Assembly (NCBI RefSeq): GCF_000165425.1
Contig: NW_001799366.1
Coordinates: forward strand, 20,749-84,748
Source of the DNA: Paramecium tetraurelia
Lineage: Eukaryota > Ciliophora > Oligohymenophorea > Peniculida > Parameciidae
Length of the DNA stretch: 64,000 nucleotides
Direction: 5' to 3'
Of this stretch, positions 1-11,390 are shown piece after piece (positions within the stretch are counted from its first letter, which is position 1; the number at the start of each line of letters is the position of its first letter). A program made the position numbers and the translations under genes. Below the pieces are notes generated by a model that saw nothing but the letters and a program-made list of their open reading frames with translations, made no database searches and was not told the DNA's origin.

Positions 1-66
1 TATGCGATCATTTTTCTCATTCCTTAGCAAATCTCAACTTTTTCAATTGATCGTTCGTTAGGATGA

Positions 67-2656
67 CTAAAAATCGCATTATCCCTTAGAATCATCAACT
101 AGAAATTCTCACTACATCTTTCAACAGACTATATCATGATCAAAAAGTAAATCTTTTTGCGTTAATTATGTGACTTTTCAGCAAAAATAGAATTGAGTAA
201 CTCAAATTTCTAATGTTATGTTAAAACAGAGATTTTCTATGTTTTTATAGTTGAAAATACTTATACAGTTGGAATGTACTCAATCTCCTAAAAAGATGTC
301 TAGAGTCAATATAACTTCAAATATAATTAATTCTCAAATACAATAACATCTATTAGTGTTGTTGCAAACAGATTATATATAATCCTAAATAATCTATAAG
401 TGGACATCTGGAATATTGATACTAAATAAAATTACTCTGTGACTTAGAGCATAGTAAACTCATTAGGATTTTATGGTAGTTGGAAAATTAGAAAAGTAGT
501 AGGTAGTTCTAAATATCATCCTACTATCCTCTTCATAATTAATGATGATAATATTCTAATTGCAGATTATCACAAAGAACTAGCAATCGTCAATGTTTTA
601 ACTTATGGAAAATCTATTATTGACGTAGCCATCGGTGAGGATTCATTTATTTCAGTAGTTCATACAAGCACAATAACTTACTTAACAGAATATGATTTTT
701 CAAATTATTGTAATATCTTCAAAATGAAAGAGCTACCTACATATAGATACTAAATTTAAGATTCTATGACAATGGTAAGTAGTAGCGATTCTGGATTGTT
801 ATATATTGCAGCATATGATCCAGACAATAATAATTCATCAGTCATTTTGATCTACAAGCCATTGTAGCCTTTAAGAGATTCCTTGATAAAAGTACTGACA
901 CCAAAAAAACAGAGTTTCTTTATTTCTGATACTTAACTGGCTGCCGCAGGTTTTAATCATTATATTTTCTATTTAAATGATGGAGAAAACCATAATGTCG
1001 AATGGATTGACTAAACTTATTATTATTAAGTGGCTCCAGAATATTAAACAGATCAATGGGTTAATAAATTCAGATTAAATTTAACTGTATCAAATCTAAA
1101 AAATAACCCAAGTGTGTAATTCAGTTAAGCTATTGTTTTGTATCAGACAAAATCTTAAATCAAGTTCCTTTAGACCAATGTGAACATTTCAAATTAAAAG
1201 TGGACAAAAGATGAAATTACTTTAAGTATGGTAGGAACAATAATTAACTATTTAATCTAATGTTAATAATGTGGTTAGGGGAAAAATATCAATGCTATCT
1301 AACCATTAAGTTTATTTAAATAGGAATACGGAGACGACTTAAATATAGTTGATTAAATAGAACGTGGATCAGATAATCTTAGAATATTATTAGTATCTAC
1401 ATCAAATTTGCAGGCAATTAGAATATATAACAGCACAAATTCATTTTTTAAGTCCATAGTAATTTCAACATCAACTGATTATAAATGTGAGAAAGTGTAG
1501 AAATATAATAACCATTTGATGGTAGCATGTCGTAATTCAAAAAACTACTAAATAGTAACTATTTGGTGTGATAACGAATCAACATGTGGGAATATAATAA
1601 AATATTCAGATTTAACAACAAGCCTCCGCTATATATATTAGATGAGCTATTATTATAAATACTTAGTTATAGTTGATGCTCACCCAAAAGTTCTTAAAAG
1701 TATGGATACTTTTATTCGGGTATTCGATGCTTCCTTCGATGATAGTAAACACACAGCTAGTTATACTTATACTCATTAGATAAATACGGTTTAATCTTAT
1801 GGTGAATATGTCGTGAAAACATTATTGCATTATCATTCCAGTAGTACTAACCCATGTTATACATATATTCTTGGATTAATGTCAAATGGAGTGTTAAGAA
1901 TCTTTAATTCTGCGTTGACCTATAAAGTGAGTTTAAATGTCTATTAGGAAATTCTCAATGCAGGAGGAGAAATAATTTAGAAGGAATTCAATGATTTTTA
2001 TTTTACTGATGTTCCAACATATACAAAACAGACCACATACGCGCATATGATATTTACATCATAATCTTTGAATTACAAATTTAGATTGGTTTATGACACT
2101 TATAATTACAAACTTGCTTCATTCACCTATCATTATGCATTAAGTCGATATTATGATGCTTAAACATTACCTGGAATGTGGATTGATAACTATTCTCAAA
2201 TTGCTATAATTCCTTACAGATAAAATGATAAAAAAATATTTCTATTTTTTGAACTACCTGATAATTCCGTAGTCGATAAGAGGATGGTATATTCTTACGG
2301 CGGAATATCTGAATACCATGATTTTACTGATTCAGATAGAGTATCCTGCACAGTATAAAATAATGTAAATAATTTAATCTATTTAGGTTGCTATTTTGGG
2401 AGTCAGCTCAAAGTTTGAATCAAATATGTTTTATATAAAACATTACAATGTAAACTTATAATAAAAGTTGATTGTTGATAATACAGGAGGCAATCTATTG
2501 AATTAAATAGGCTCATTAGAAGTGTCAAACACCATAAATTCAGAATAACTTTAGTTTAATATCAAAATATTATCATCTGAATAGAAAGAAGAAAATTCTT
2601 AGATGGATTCAAATGAAACAGACATCAAGAATCAAACTGATTATTTATACATATGA
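67..2656 (+). CDS. large unknown protein, 5' end unresolved
   Basis: With TGA as the only stop, one frame stays open from 67 to the TGA at 2654-2656, interrupted by a 22-nt intron at 2365-2386 (GTA...TAG). Removing that intron avoids a TGA at about 2417 and continues the frame. The first ATG is at 136. A TGA sits at 64-66, and upstream sequence in other frames also looks coding, so the true start or first exons may lie to the left or be joined by an unseen intron. The product (about 830 residues) is rich in Tyr, Asn and Ser, has scattered Cys including a CQQCGQG segment, and alternates short beta-like stretches. I do not recognise a family. Large secreted or surface proteins of ciliates look like this, but that is only inference. 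Confidence 0.6.
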
Positions 2657-2755
2657 TTTCAGTAAAAATCAAATGTTAACATAATTTATTTATTAATCTT
2701 AGAATTTAAATTTAATACCAAAGAATATTATTAAAAAGAATTTAGAAATGTTATC

Positions 2756-3001
2756 ATGAAGTTATATTCTCAACTTCTACTTTTCTTGCTTTTTTAAATT
2801 AATCATCCATCCTAAATCCCATTCTAATGTAAATAACAATATTCACCTCTAATATCCTTATCTGATTTGAGTTTCTCCAACACTTAATGTATATCTAGCA
2901 TGACGATATGCAAATACCTTGTCTAAGTTCCATACGAAAATAAATTTCAAAATATTATTTTATTATTATCAAATTTTGTTTAGTCAATATTCAGAAGTTG
3001 A
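2756..3001 (+). pseudogene. signal-peptide-like ORF ending in early TGA
   Basis: An ATG at 2756 starts 81 codons whose first 15 residues (MKLYSQLLLFLLF...) look like a secretory signal peptide. The frame ends at a TGA (2999-3001). The same frame then stays open on the plus strand to about 3660, where it runs antisense to the MORN gene. No GTA...TAG intron removes the stop. It may be the decayed 5' part of a secreted-protein gene, or chance: with one stop codon, open frames of this size are not rare. The minus strand of 3200-3470 also carries a short open frame. I see no other convincing gene between 2657 and 3514. Confidence 0.25.
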
Positions 3002-3514
3002 TTTGTAAAATTTTTTAAATACTAATTTTGTTACTTTAATAATGGACAGAGGATAAGTGACTTTTTTTTAAATTGTAATAAATTCTTAAAGATTTCTTGT
3101 ACGAAATTCATTAATTAGAGATAATATGTAAATTTAATTTTAGAAAATTAAACTTTTCTAACTTTACATATTTTACGTTAAATTGCTCAGATAATCTTTT
3201 TGAACTTTACTATAGCTTATTAAATTGAAGAAAATCAATACAATCAGACATTATTTGTTTATCTTTTCATTTCTGTAAAATACTTTAATTACTTTATTAT
3301 TCTAATATCAATCATATCTAAACCTGAGGTAATCATGAAATCGACTACCTAATTATTTTACGCAGATATTATTTGTTTATTTCCTTTCGATAATATTGAT
3401 TATAATCCCATAGTTACTTAAGCATTCTATATTCAAATACTAATTTTATTAAGATTTATGGTTTATAATAGAAATGATTAATAATAATCTTTAATAGAAA
3501 AGTTATAATTTAAA

Positions 3515-4472
3515 TCAATCAAAAAATTGTTCTAACTATTTTTCGATTAGAGTACAATATTGGCTATCAATAAGTACAGGAGTCTCGGATCGAAAAAAGT
3601 ATATATATAGGGTTTAGTTTTCAAATTTGGAATGAAACTATAAGAATGTTAAAATAGGTTACCCATCCTGTTATTGAAATACCAGCTTCATAATTTCCAC
3701 TTCCTTAAATGCAATTGGCTTTGAATTCCCCTACGTATCTTGTATTATCATTAAAAATTAATTCCCCTTTTCCGTGCATCTTTCCTTTAAGCACACTTCC
3801 TTTGTAAATGCACTTATTTGCATACTCAAATTGGCCATAACCTTAAATTTTCCCTTCATTAAACTGTCCTTTATATATCGTTCCATTTTTCCTAATTTCA
3901 GTTCCCTCTCCAGTTAATTTATTATTCAACCAAAATCCACACACTTATTTTTTAGAGTTTACAAATCTTCCCAATCCATTAGCAATATTATTGAGAAAGT
4001 TACCAACAAAACTATATGTATATTTATTATTTACTAATCTCCATTTGGATATATCATCCGAGCTCTTCCAGTCAATTAATTATCAACCCAAGTCCTAAAG
4101 ATTGAAAATTTATATCAATACCCTTCTAATAAGTTCCCCTCCTTTGGCCAATGCTATTTTCCAATACCTTATCGTTTTCCATTGATTACTTATCCAAAAT
4201 ATATGCTTTGGTCTGGCATAAGCAAATACTGGCCTTAAATATTTTAGAATAATTCCCCAAGCTAATCATACACTTCCTAAACTTTGGGAAGAAATTCGCC
4301 CAAACCACATACATTCATCCCAATTTATAAGAATTAGTCCTAAAAATCAGACAGATCTGCTTCTGTTTATATTGTCGTATGATTATCTTAAATATTTTCC
4401 TAAAGTACATGAGTTTGGTATTTCGATATTAAATTGCTTAATGTCTTATTCTTTGTTTGTTACACATCCCAT
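3515..4472 (-). CDS. MORN-repeat protein, possibly N-myristoylated
   Basis: The minus strand encodes several MORN repeats (for example YKGQFNEGKIQGYG, YKGSVLKGKMHGKGE, LTGRARMIYPNGDYF). MORN repeats usually bind membranes or phosphoinositides or act as scaffolds. The ATG at 4472 gives MGCVTNK, a classic myristoylation/palmitoylation start. Introns of 27, 23 and probably 25 nt (3638-3662) join the repeats. With the last intron spliced the stop is at 3515; if it is retained the stop is at 3621. Oddity: the MGC start and the body of the protein are in different frames. A one-base slip near 4450 (AAACAAAGAAT) would join them smoothly, so this is either an assembly indel or a broken gene. Confidence 0.75.
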
Positions 4473-4594
4473 TTTAATCGTATTCAATTATTTAATATAA
4501 AAACAAAACTAATGAAAAGTTTAACATTTTATTATTTCAAACTTAATTTACATGTATATCTTAAAACAATGCACATAAGTTACATATAATTCTC

Positions 4595-4703
4595 CATCAT
4601 GTAATCAATGATGTAATTGACCTGGCACCTTTTGTGAAAGTGGTGTGTCAAATATATCTAATATTTTGTTTTCCTCCCATAAAAATGGAAGGGAGGAAAA
4701 CAG
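4595..4703. ncRNA. candidate structured RNA, three stacked hairpins
   Basis: The divergent intergenic region between the MORN gene (start 4472) and the phosphatase gene (start 4937) holds three consecutive inverted repeats. The first is CATCAT/ATGATG (4595-4600 with 4608-4613). The second is an imperfect stem, TTGAC/GTCAA (4617-4621 with 4647-4651) enclosing CACC...GGTG and TTT...AAA. The third is a perfect 12-bp stem, TGTTTTCCTCCC with GGGAGGAAAACA (4667-4678 with 4691-4702), and a 12-nt loop. G+C clusters here in an otherwise very AT-rich spacer. The plus-strand 3' flank has a T-run (about 4708-4715). I could not match it to a known snRNA, snoRNA or telomerase RNA. Confidence 0.35.
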
Positions 4704-4936
4704 TATTATTTTTTAATTGATTGGTTAGAGATAAGTAATAATTATTTGATAATTATTCTAAAATAATTCTAAAATTATAAAATATAAATTAATACAATAA
4801 TAATATTCAGAATATTTTAGAGAGTGAATGAATAGTTCATATCTAATTTAAAAATGCAGAATAAGGGATTGAAGATCAAATATATATTTATTTTAGTAAA
4901 TAAAAATATTAATTACTGAATTATTTATATAATTAA

Positions 4937-6213
4937 ATGAGTTTAACACGAAATGGGTCTAAAATGTCAAGACATGGAAGATTTACAAATTCTCAAATTT
5001 TAGATTTGAAGAAGACAAAAATATTTCCTCAATCCAGTAAACATTCCGATTCGCCAACTGGAATATTTTTGAGTTAATCCAAAGCCCCAGATTATGGATA
5101 AGCGCATTTGTTAAATAATGAGGCTCTCAAAAACAAGATCAAAGAAAAGAGAATCCCAAAATCTATTGATACGGAAGTGTTATTGAATAAATTGGTTACA
5201 AGAGTAGAATCTAAAATTGGTTAATCTCCCTTTAAAAAGAAGATGATGGCAATCAATCCAACGATTGAAATTCCTTCTCAACTAAAGCCATATTCCCTTA
5301 CTCCATAGTCTCGAACTTCAACCTTCTAAATCTAAAGTCCTACTTCGAAGCCCCGATCATCAAGCCAAAACAAAAGAATAGAAATTTATTATTTAAGTAA
5401 GTTGTAAAAAGCATTTGACAACAACGGATCAGATTATTTTTCTCGAATTTATCGAGAACATTTCCACCAAACCTATTAAGGATTAAATAATAGATTTTTT
5501 CCCCAAAATAACAATGATTACAATAGATCAAATAAGCTGACTAAAAAGTGTTAATGTAAATTTAAGTTTAATATTATAGAGCAAATAACACTATTCTTTG
5601 ATTTGGATGAAACTTTAGTACATTGCAATGAGAATCCGTCCATACCTTGCGATGTGATCTTGGATATAAACGTCTCAAAGAATCAGGTCGTAAAAGCTGG
5701 AATAAATATTCGTCCTTATGCCAAGGAATTGCTGAGGAACTTATCGAAAAGTTTTGAAATTATAATTTTCACAGCATCCCATAATTGCTATGCAGAGAAA
5801 GTAATAGAAATTAATATGCTTAGGTCTGTAATTTTTTGGATCCGGAGTAGAATATCATAAGTCATCGTTTGTATCGTGAGAGTTGTACTTTGACAAACAA
5901 CTCGTTGTATACAAAGGACTTGAAGATTTTCTGTGACAACACCAATAGACCCCTGAGTTAAGTAGCTTTGATTGACAATGCTTCGTACTCTTATGCCTGG
6001 TAGGTGGATAATGGTATTCCAATCATTCCATTTTACGACAACAAGGAGGATAAAGAATTGTTGGACTTGGAGAAGTATCTTAAGAATATGATTGGGACGA
6101 TTGATGTTAGAGAGTACAATAAAAGTCATTTAAAATTGAACTAGTTCATAGACTAGAGGGGACCTTATAGGGTATTAGAAAGTTTGTTCGGGAAGCAGCA
6201 ATAGCCCTAATGA
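4937..6213 (+). CDS. SCP/FCP1-like CTD phosphatase (HAD family)
   Basis: The catalytic signature DLDETLVHC (DxDxT, the nucleophile-bearing loop of FCP/SCP phosphatases) is followed by FTASHNCYAEKV and by DNASYSYAW and NGIPIIPFYDNKED, the usual order of NIF-domain motifs. The first 200 or so residues are Ser/Lys/Gln-rich and probably disordered. Introns: 24 nt at 5556-5579 (in phase with no stop, so retention would be silent) and 23 nt at 5801-5823. The product is about 409 residues. Such enzymes dephosphorylate Ser/Thr on the RNA polymerase II CTD or other proteins. A clear paralogue lies at 55367-56696 with an intron at the matching place just before DLDET. The substrate is unknown. Confidence 0.9.
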
Positions 6214-6332
6214 ACATGAAATATCTTTTTTAATTATATTGCGAATAAATGGATCTCTATCTATAAAAAATAAATTGTCACAAATTAAAAGTGATTTGAT
6301 TTTAAAATTAAAGATTTTAAATATTCTTTAAA

Positions 6333-7156
6333 ATGTCGTAAAAGAAAGCTTAAATCCAAGTGGAGTATGCAATTCTAATAATTTAGATAAAAAGTGCCTG
6401 AGAGTATTGTCAAGAAAACTTAAAGAGATTCAAAATTAAGAGACCTTGTTGTCAAGAGAAGAGCAGAGAGATTGGGATAAAACAAAGTTAGAAGAGCTTA
6501 ATTGGAGAAGAATGCCCAAGCTTATGAAGCAGAATACAAGGCATCCGAAAAGAGTTTAGTTGATAGCATTCGTAAGGCAAAGAGTGAAGGAGGATTTTAT
6601 GTTCCAGCTGAGGCTAAGTTGATGCTTATCATTAGAATTAGAGGGTATGAAAATTGAAGATTAATTTTAGTATCAACACATTGAACCCATAGGTGAGACA
6701 AACCCTAAGACTTTTGAAATTGAGATAATTGCATAATGCTGCATTTGTTAGAATCAACAAAGCAACCATTGAAATGATCAGAAAAGTAGAGCCATACATC
6801 ACCTATGGATATCCATCAAGAACAGTGATTAAGAATTTGATTTACAAGAGAGGATATGCCAAAGTTAATGGTCAAAGAATTCCATTGACATAAAACACAA
6901 TTATTGATTAATAACTTGGAAAATTAGGCATTCACGGCATTGAAGATCTTATCCATGAGATCACTACAGTGGGACCACATTTCAAAGAAGCAAACAGATT
7001 TTTATGGTATGAAAATGAAGTTATCAATACAATAGGGCATTTAAATTGAGAGGACCAAGAGGAGGATTCATTGCTAAGAGAAAATCATTCATCAATCAAG
7101 GAGATTGGGGAAACAGAGAAGATCTCATCAATGATCTTGCCAAAAGAATGATCTGA
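6333..7156 (+). CDS. RPL7: 60S ribosomal protein L7 (uL30)
   Basis: Splicing three introns (22 nt at 6365-6386, 26 nt at 6645-6670, 29 nt at 7007-7035) gives 248 residues, the normal length for eukaryotic L7. Recognisable stretches are [16 protein letters not shown] and [17 protein letters not shown] (the L30 fold), then [21 protein letters not shown] and a C-terminal LRGPRGGF. The basic coiled N-terminal extension is typical. It is a structural protein of the large ribosomal subunit that contacts 5S and 28S rRNA. None of the introns is a multiple of three, so retention of any of them would cause early termination. Confidence 0.96.
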
Positions 7157-7297
7157 CAATTGAGTAGATTAATATCTATACAGTATAATAAATACATTAA
7201 CTTATTAAATCATTAGATGTAGGTTTCGAATTGAAATTTGCAAAACTTATAAAAATAAGAAAACTATAAAACAGTAATATTATAAATATACATATAA

Positions 7298-9185
7298 ATG
7301 TCTGAACATTGGACTACTAAATAAATTGACAAATACATTATTGTCAATAAGAAATTAGGAAGTGGAGCCTTTGGAACCGTCTTTAGAGGTTTTAAGAAAA
7401 ATGATGAAACCAAACAAGTTGCAGTGAAAGCAATCTCAATAGCAGTATGAATATGTGAATAGTCATATAGAGTATCAAGGATTCGGCCAAGATGGTGGAA
7501 CATATCAAAAGAGAAATTTCAATTTTATAATCAGCTAATAATCCTCACATTGTAAAATTATATGATGTTGCTCGAACACCCCATTATTTGTACTTATTCT
7601 TGGAATATTGTCACGATGGAGATTTGAAAAAGTATTTGTCAACTAAATATGGCAGAAGACTCAGTGAAGTATTATTGTATTTACTTTGATCAGGTTGAAG
7701 CAGTAATTTTCTTGAAGCATCTTGTTGAAGGATTTCGAACACTTTACCAACTTAAAATAATACATAGAGACATCAAGCCAGCCAACATATTATTGCATAA
7801 AGGAGTAGCTAAAATTACAGATTTTGGTTTTGCTAGAGTTATTGATACTGGAATGAATGGTAATTCATATCTCTATTAACAATAGATCCTGCTTACTTTT
7901 CAAGAGTTGGATCTCCTCTATACATGGCTCCACAAATTCTGGAAGGTTAGCCCTTCTCTTCGAAATGCGATGTTTGGTCCATGGGGATTATGTTGTTCGA
8001 GATGCTTTATGGCAAACCGCCATGGGATGGAGATAATCAATATAATCTACTGCAAAATATAAAGAAAACGGCCTTAACAATCCCAGATGCTCCTGTTAGA
8101 AGCGATAAGATAAAGCAATTGCTAAAACATATGTTGGTTGTGTCAGAAAAAGTAATTCAATCTTCACTATAAATAGGATAGGTTCTCATGGGAACAAATC
8201 TTTCATCATGAAATTATTCAGATCTAAGAAGCATAAATAAAAAATAATTTAGAATATTTGATGAAAGAAAAGGATGAATTATCTCGATCAGAGAGTTTGA
8301 ACAAATTATATATGGAAATGAATTTAGTTGTCGGATATCTTGATTAACCTGAATAGATCATTCAAGAACCTTCTTCTCCTTAATCTCTTTAGACTGATGA
8401 TGGAAAGTAGTCACTTGACGATATTAATAATGAAAAAGTATTCCGTGTTTCATTATTAGGGATTACAAATTATCAATCAATACGATGCTGAGCAAAAAAG
8501 ACGCAAGGCCATGCTAAAATATAATACATACTTTTTATTTGAAAGAAATATTGCATTCTTTTTTAACTATGTCATCCAAAAGGTAATTAAGATGTCACAT
8601 CAAGGAATTTTGAAATTGAGTTAGGAACTCTATTATACGACTATATTTTGTATCTCCAAAAACTAAAATGTGCATCTCAAAAGAATGTCTGATTAATTGA
8701 TGTCAAAGAACCCAGAAAAATTTGATAGAGAGACTTGGGGAAGATATTTAATCAGCCAGGAATATAAGAAGATATTGACGGTCACCAAAAATGATATTAA
8801 GCATACAGAAGATTTTTATTTAGAAATTTATAAGAAAGAAAAATAAATAATAGAAAAGGAATTAGCATAACCTGATAATAAAAGAGCTACGAAAATTAAG
8901 TTAGTCTTAGATGTTAATTTTGATTAAAATACCTTCTTTTAATAATTGTATTAATAAGTAGTGCAAGAAAGTTTAGAAACCATTAAAACTGTCATCAAAC
9001 AAACAAAAGACACTGATTCTGCTTACAAAGATTTACTATAATTAGGGTGGTTTTTAGTTATCTGCTTAAATCCATATTTAGAATTTAAAGACATAAACAT
9101 GGATTTTAATTAATTTTATGAAGAGATGTAGACATTAACAGAAGTCTAACTTCAAGAAAAAATAGGGAAACGTTTAGATTTATGA
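7298..9185 (+). CDS. ULK/Atg1-like Ser/Thr protein kinase
   Basis: The kinase domain starts near residue 12: glycine loop KLGSGAFGTVFRG, VAIK-type VAVKA, catalytic HRDIKPAN, DFGFA, APE-like MAPQ, and DVWSMGIMLFEMLYGKPPW. The layout and the C-terminal 300 residues of helical sequence fit the ULK/Atg1 group, whose C-terminal domain binds partners in autophagy initiation. Five introns (7445-7470, 7669-7693, 7860-7885, 8152-8176, 8438-8459; 22-26 nt) are needed, and the second ends in CAG. The product is about 587 residues. Assignment within ULK versus related kinases (aurora/STK36) rests on overall look only. Its stop lies 49 bp from the stop of the convergent MORN gene. Confidence 0.85.
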
Positions 9186-9234
9186 GTATATCAATGTAAT
9201 ATAAAATATCTGTTAACTTTTAATTCATTAATAC

Positions 9235-10656
9235 TCATTGTTATTATTAGTTTGGTTGATTTTAGGTCGATTTAATCAAAAAATGTTTTTGATTTGTTTA
9301 ATTTATTTTTTGTTAAGTTTATTAAAAAGTAGATGCTGTTTATTAGTTTTAAGGGGTTAAACTTTGGCTAAATGTTGAAAATATCTGTGTTTTTTAAATG
9401 TCATCAATGTTCAATTTCATCTAAGGCTATTGTTATAAAGGAAATTTGTTCTCTATAGTCTATTTATTTTTTTATTCTAGATAGTTACTCAAAACTTATC
9501 GTGGTATGTCTTTGCCTGTTATTTCACAACTTTGGTAAATTGGAACTCCAAAGTTAAATTCTCCTTCTATAGTTATATTTTAATCTGGTATGACTAGAGT
9601 GCCCTAACCATGATATTAATCATTTAACCAATATCCAGTATATTTGGCTTCCTTATTATCCCTTGACTTCCAAGTATATGTACCTTCTCCTTATCTCTTT
9701 TCGTCTCTGAATCCCCCTTGATATTCATGCCAACCCCAATTCTCATCTGTTGAAGTCATTTCTCCAGTTCCATTGAGTAAATAATTTTGTCCATCTTTTT
9801 CCTTGCATTTTGAGAAGAAACCTTTGAATAAGGTGAATTAAGTTTGTGAATAAATAATAACTTTGATTCCCCAAAGAAAAATATCCTCATAAAATATGCC
9901 ATAAAATAATTAATTATTTGAATTCCAAAAGCCAAGTCCTTCTTTTTAATTTTCATTATTGAGATATCCATAATAATTTTATTTAACAAACTCGCTTTAT
10001 GAGGTATCATTGAATTTATCACCAACTAAGTGTAAAAAAAGAGGAAAATCAATGCAATTACCGATGATTTGTTAAAGTTTTTTGTTTATTTCATTTTACA
10101 TAGATTTTGTTAAAAACTTTTAGAGAAAATTCTGAAAATTATGTCCAAAATATATATCCTATTCATTTCTAAATCTATTGATATCAATTTTTTCCACTAA
10201 ATTTATTTACTTTTCAAACTTGAGGAGTATTAATAAATCATAGTGGAATTTGTCTTAAGTCTCTTGAAATTAAAACAATAACTTCAAAATAGATTCTGAA
10301 CTTCCATTTTCTACTTCCCTTAACATTTTATCAATTTAATTATATTTCTCATTATACTCTTTAAAGGTAGACTTCTACTGATCTGTTAAAATAAGATTAT
10401 CATATGTTTTGCTACTTATTTCAGAAAAATAATATAATAAAGGTTATGAAATTTTTAGTAATTCTAATTGATAATTTCTGTAATCCTTCATGTTAATATA
10501 TTCATCCTTATCCTTAGATAATTTCTAATAACAATCTTCGCATATTGCTAAAGTTAAACTATTCTTAACTCTTTTGGCAAAATAACAATTCTTATTATTC
10601 CTGCAAGTTAAGCAATATAATTTAATATTTCTATTATCTTCTTATGGTTAAATCAT
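9235..10656 (-). CDS. MORN-repeat protein with N-terminal Cys-rich segment
   Basis: An intronless frame of 473 residues. Residues 14-45 contain a Cys cluster (YCLTCRNNKNCYF...AICEDC) resembling a B-box or other small zinc-binding fold. The middle 200 residues are helical. The C-terminal half has degenerate MORN units (KEGLGFWNSNNQLFYGIF, YQGGFRDEKRQGEGTYTW, YTGYWLNDQYHGQGTL). The tail is Gln/Asn-rich, partly because many TAA/TAG codons encode Gln. MORN proteins often scaffold membranes or cytoskeleton, but no specific role can be assigned. It is only distantly similar to the MORN gene at 3515-4472 and lacks its myristoylation signal. Confidence 0.8.
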
Positions 10657-10724
10657 TATATTAAATAATTAAATAATAATATATAATATCATTTCGATTT
10701 ATATTATTGAAAATTCTAGAACCT

Positions 10725-11203
10725 TCAATTTTGAAATCTCTATCCTTAGATACTACTTATGAAACATAATCAATTTCTTCTTAGTTGAAAATTTAAAAAG
10801 TGACTGCTAATCTTTTAAATTCTGTTTCTAATCTATGCTGCATTCTTATGAATCTCCCTCTATTTGAAAGGGTCTAAACCCTGTTGCCTTCGTATTATTC
10901 ACTTTACTGTTTAAACTTTATAAATTTCTAATAAATGGATAGTTTTCCTGGGGTACATACCTTTATTTTTAACATCTTCACCTAATATTTTCTAACACAA
11001 ATAACTACCCATAAACCGTAACAGTCAAAGAAATTTAATTGGATATTGATGCTAAATCCTTCTTACCATGATATTGGATTTTCAACACTTCGAACCTATC
11101 ATTACCAATTTTACGCGATATATAAATATTTTCCAGAAACAATTTCTATAACTTCATTAAGTGAGTCTTGTGCAGTCCTTTTAGCAACATTATTTAATTC
11201 CAT
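10725..11203 (-). CDS. unknown small protein, boundaries approximate
   Basis: Protein-like sequence runs on the minus strand from an ATG at 11203 (MELNNVAKRTAQDSLNEV...). A 19-nt GTA...TAG intron then leads into FEVLKIQYHGKKDLASISNQ, followed by a helical, charged C-terminal part (RLETEFKRLAVTFQIFNQEE). Joining the second and third segments needs a 17-nt intron, shorter than usual for Paramecium, so the model may be wrong there. The 3' end depends on another doubtful 17-nt splice; without it the frame would overlap the start of the MORN gene at 10656. A second frame also looks plausible over 11100-11390. I recognise no family. Confidence 0.4.
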
Positions 11204-11390
11204 ATTTCTTAATCTCTGTAATACTAAATTGTTTAATTATTTTATTTGAGTTTTTCAAAGAAACTGAATATTAATAGAATTAGAAAATATAAGGTTTACT
11301 TAATAAAGTACTTAATCTTCATCCTCAAAACTTAAGTTAGAAAAATGATATAATATAATTAATTCACTAATACATTAAAATCAATTGTTT

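Noticed and set aside
4595-4703. Identification of the hairpin element as U5 or another spliceosomal RNA
   Set aside because: A CACCTTTTG loop and a TATTTTG stretch are vaguely reminiscent of U5 loop I and an Sm site, but the conserved U5 loop sequence does not match.
11100-11390. Alternative minus-strand frame starting further upstream of the small gene
   Set aside because: It is highly basic and low in complexity and runs across the spacer next to the kinase stop; the chosen frame has better protein character.
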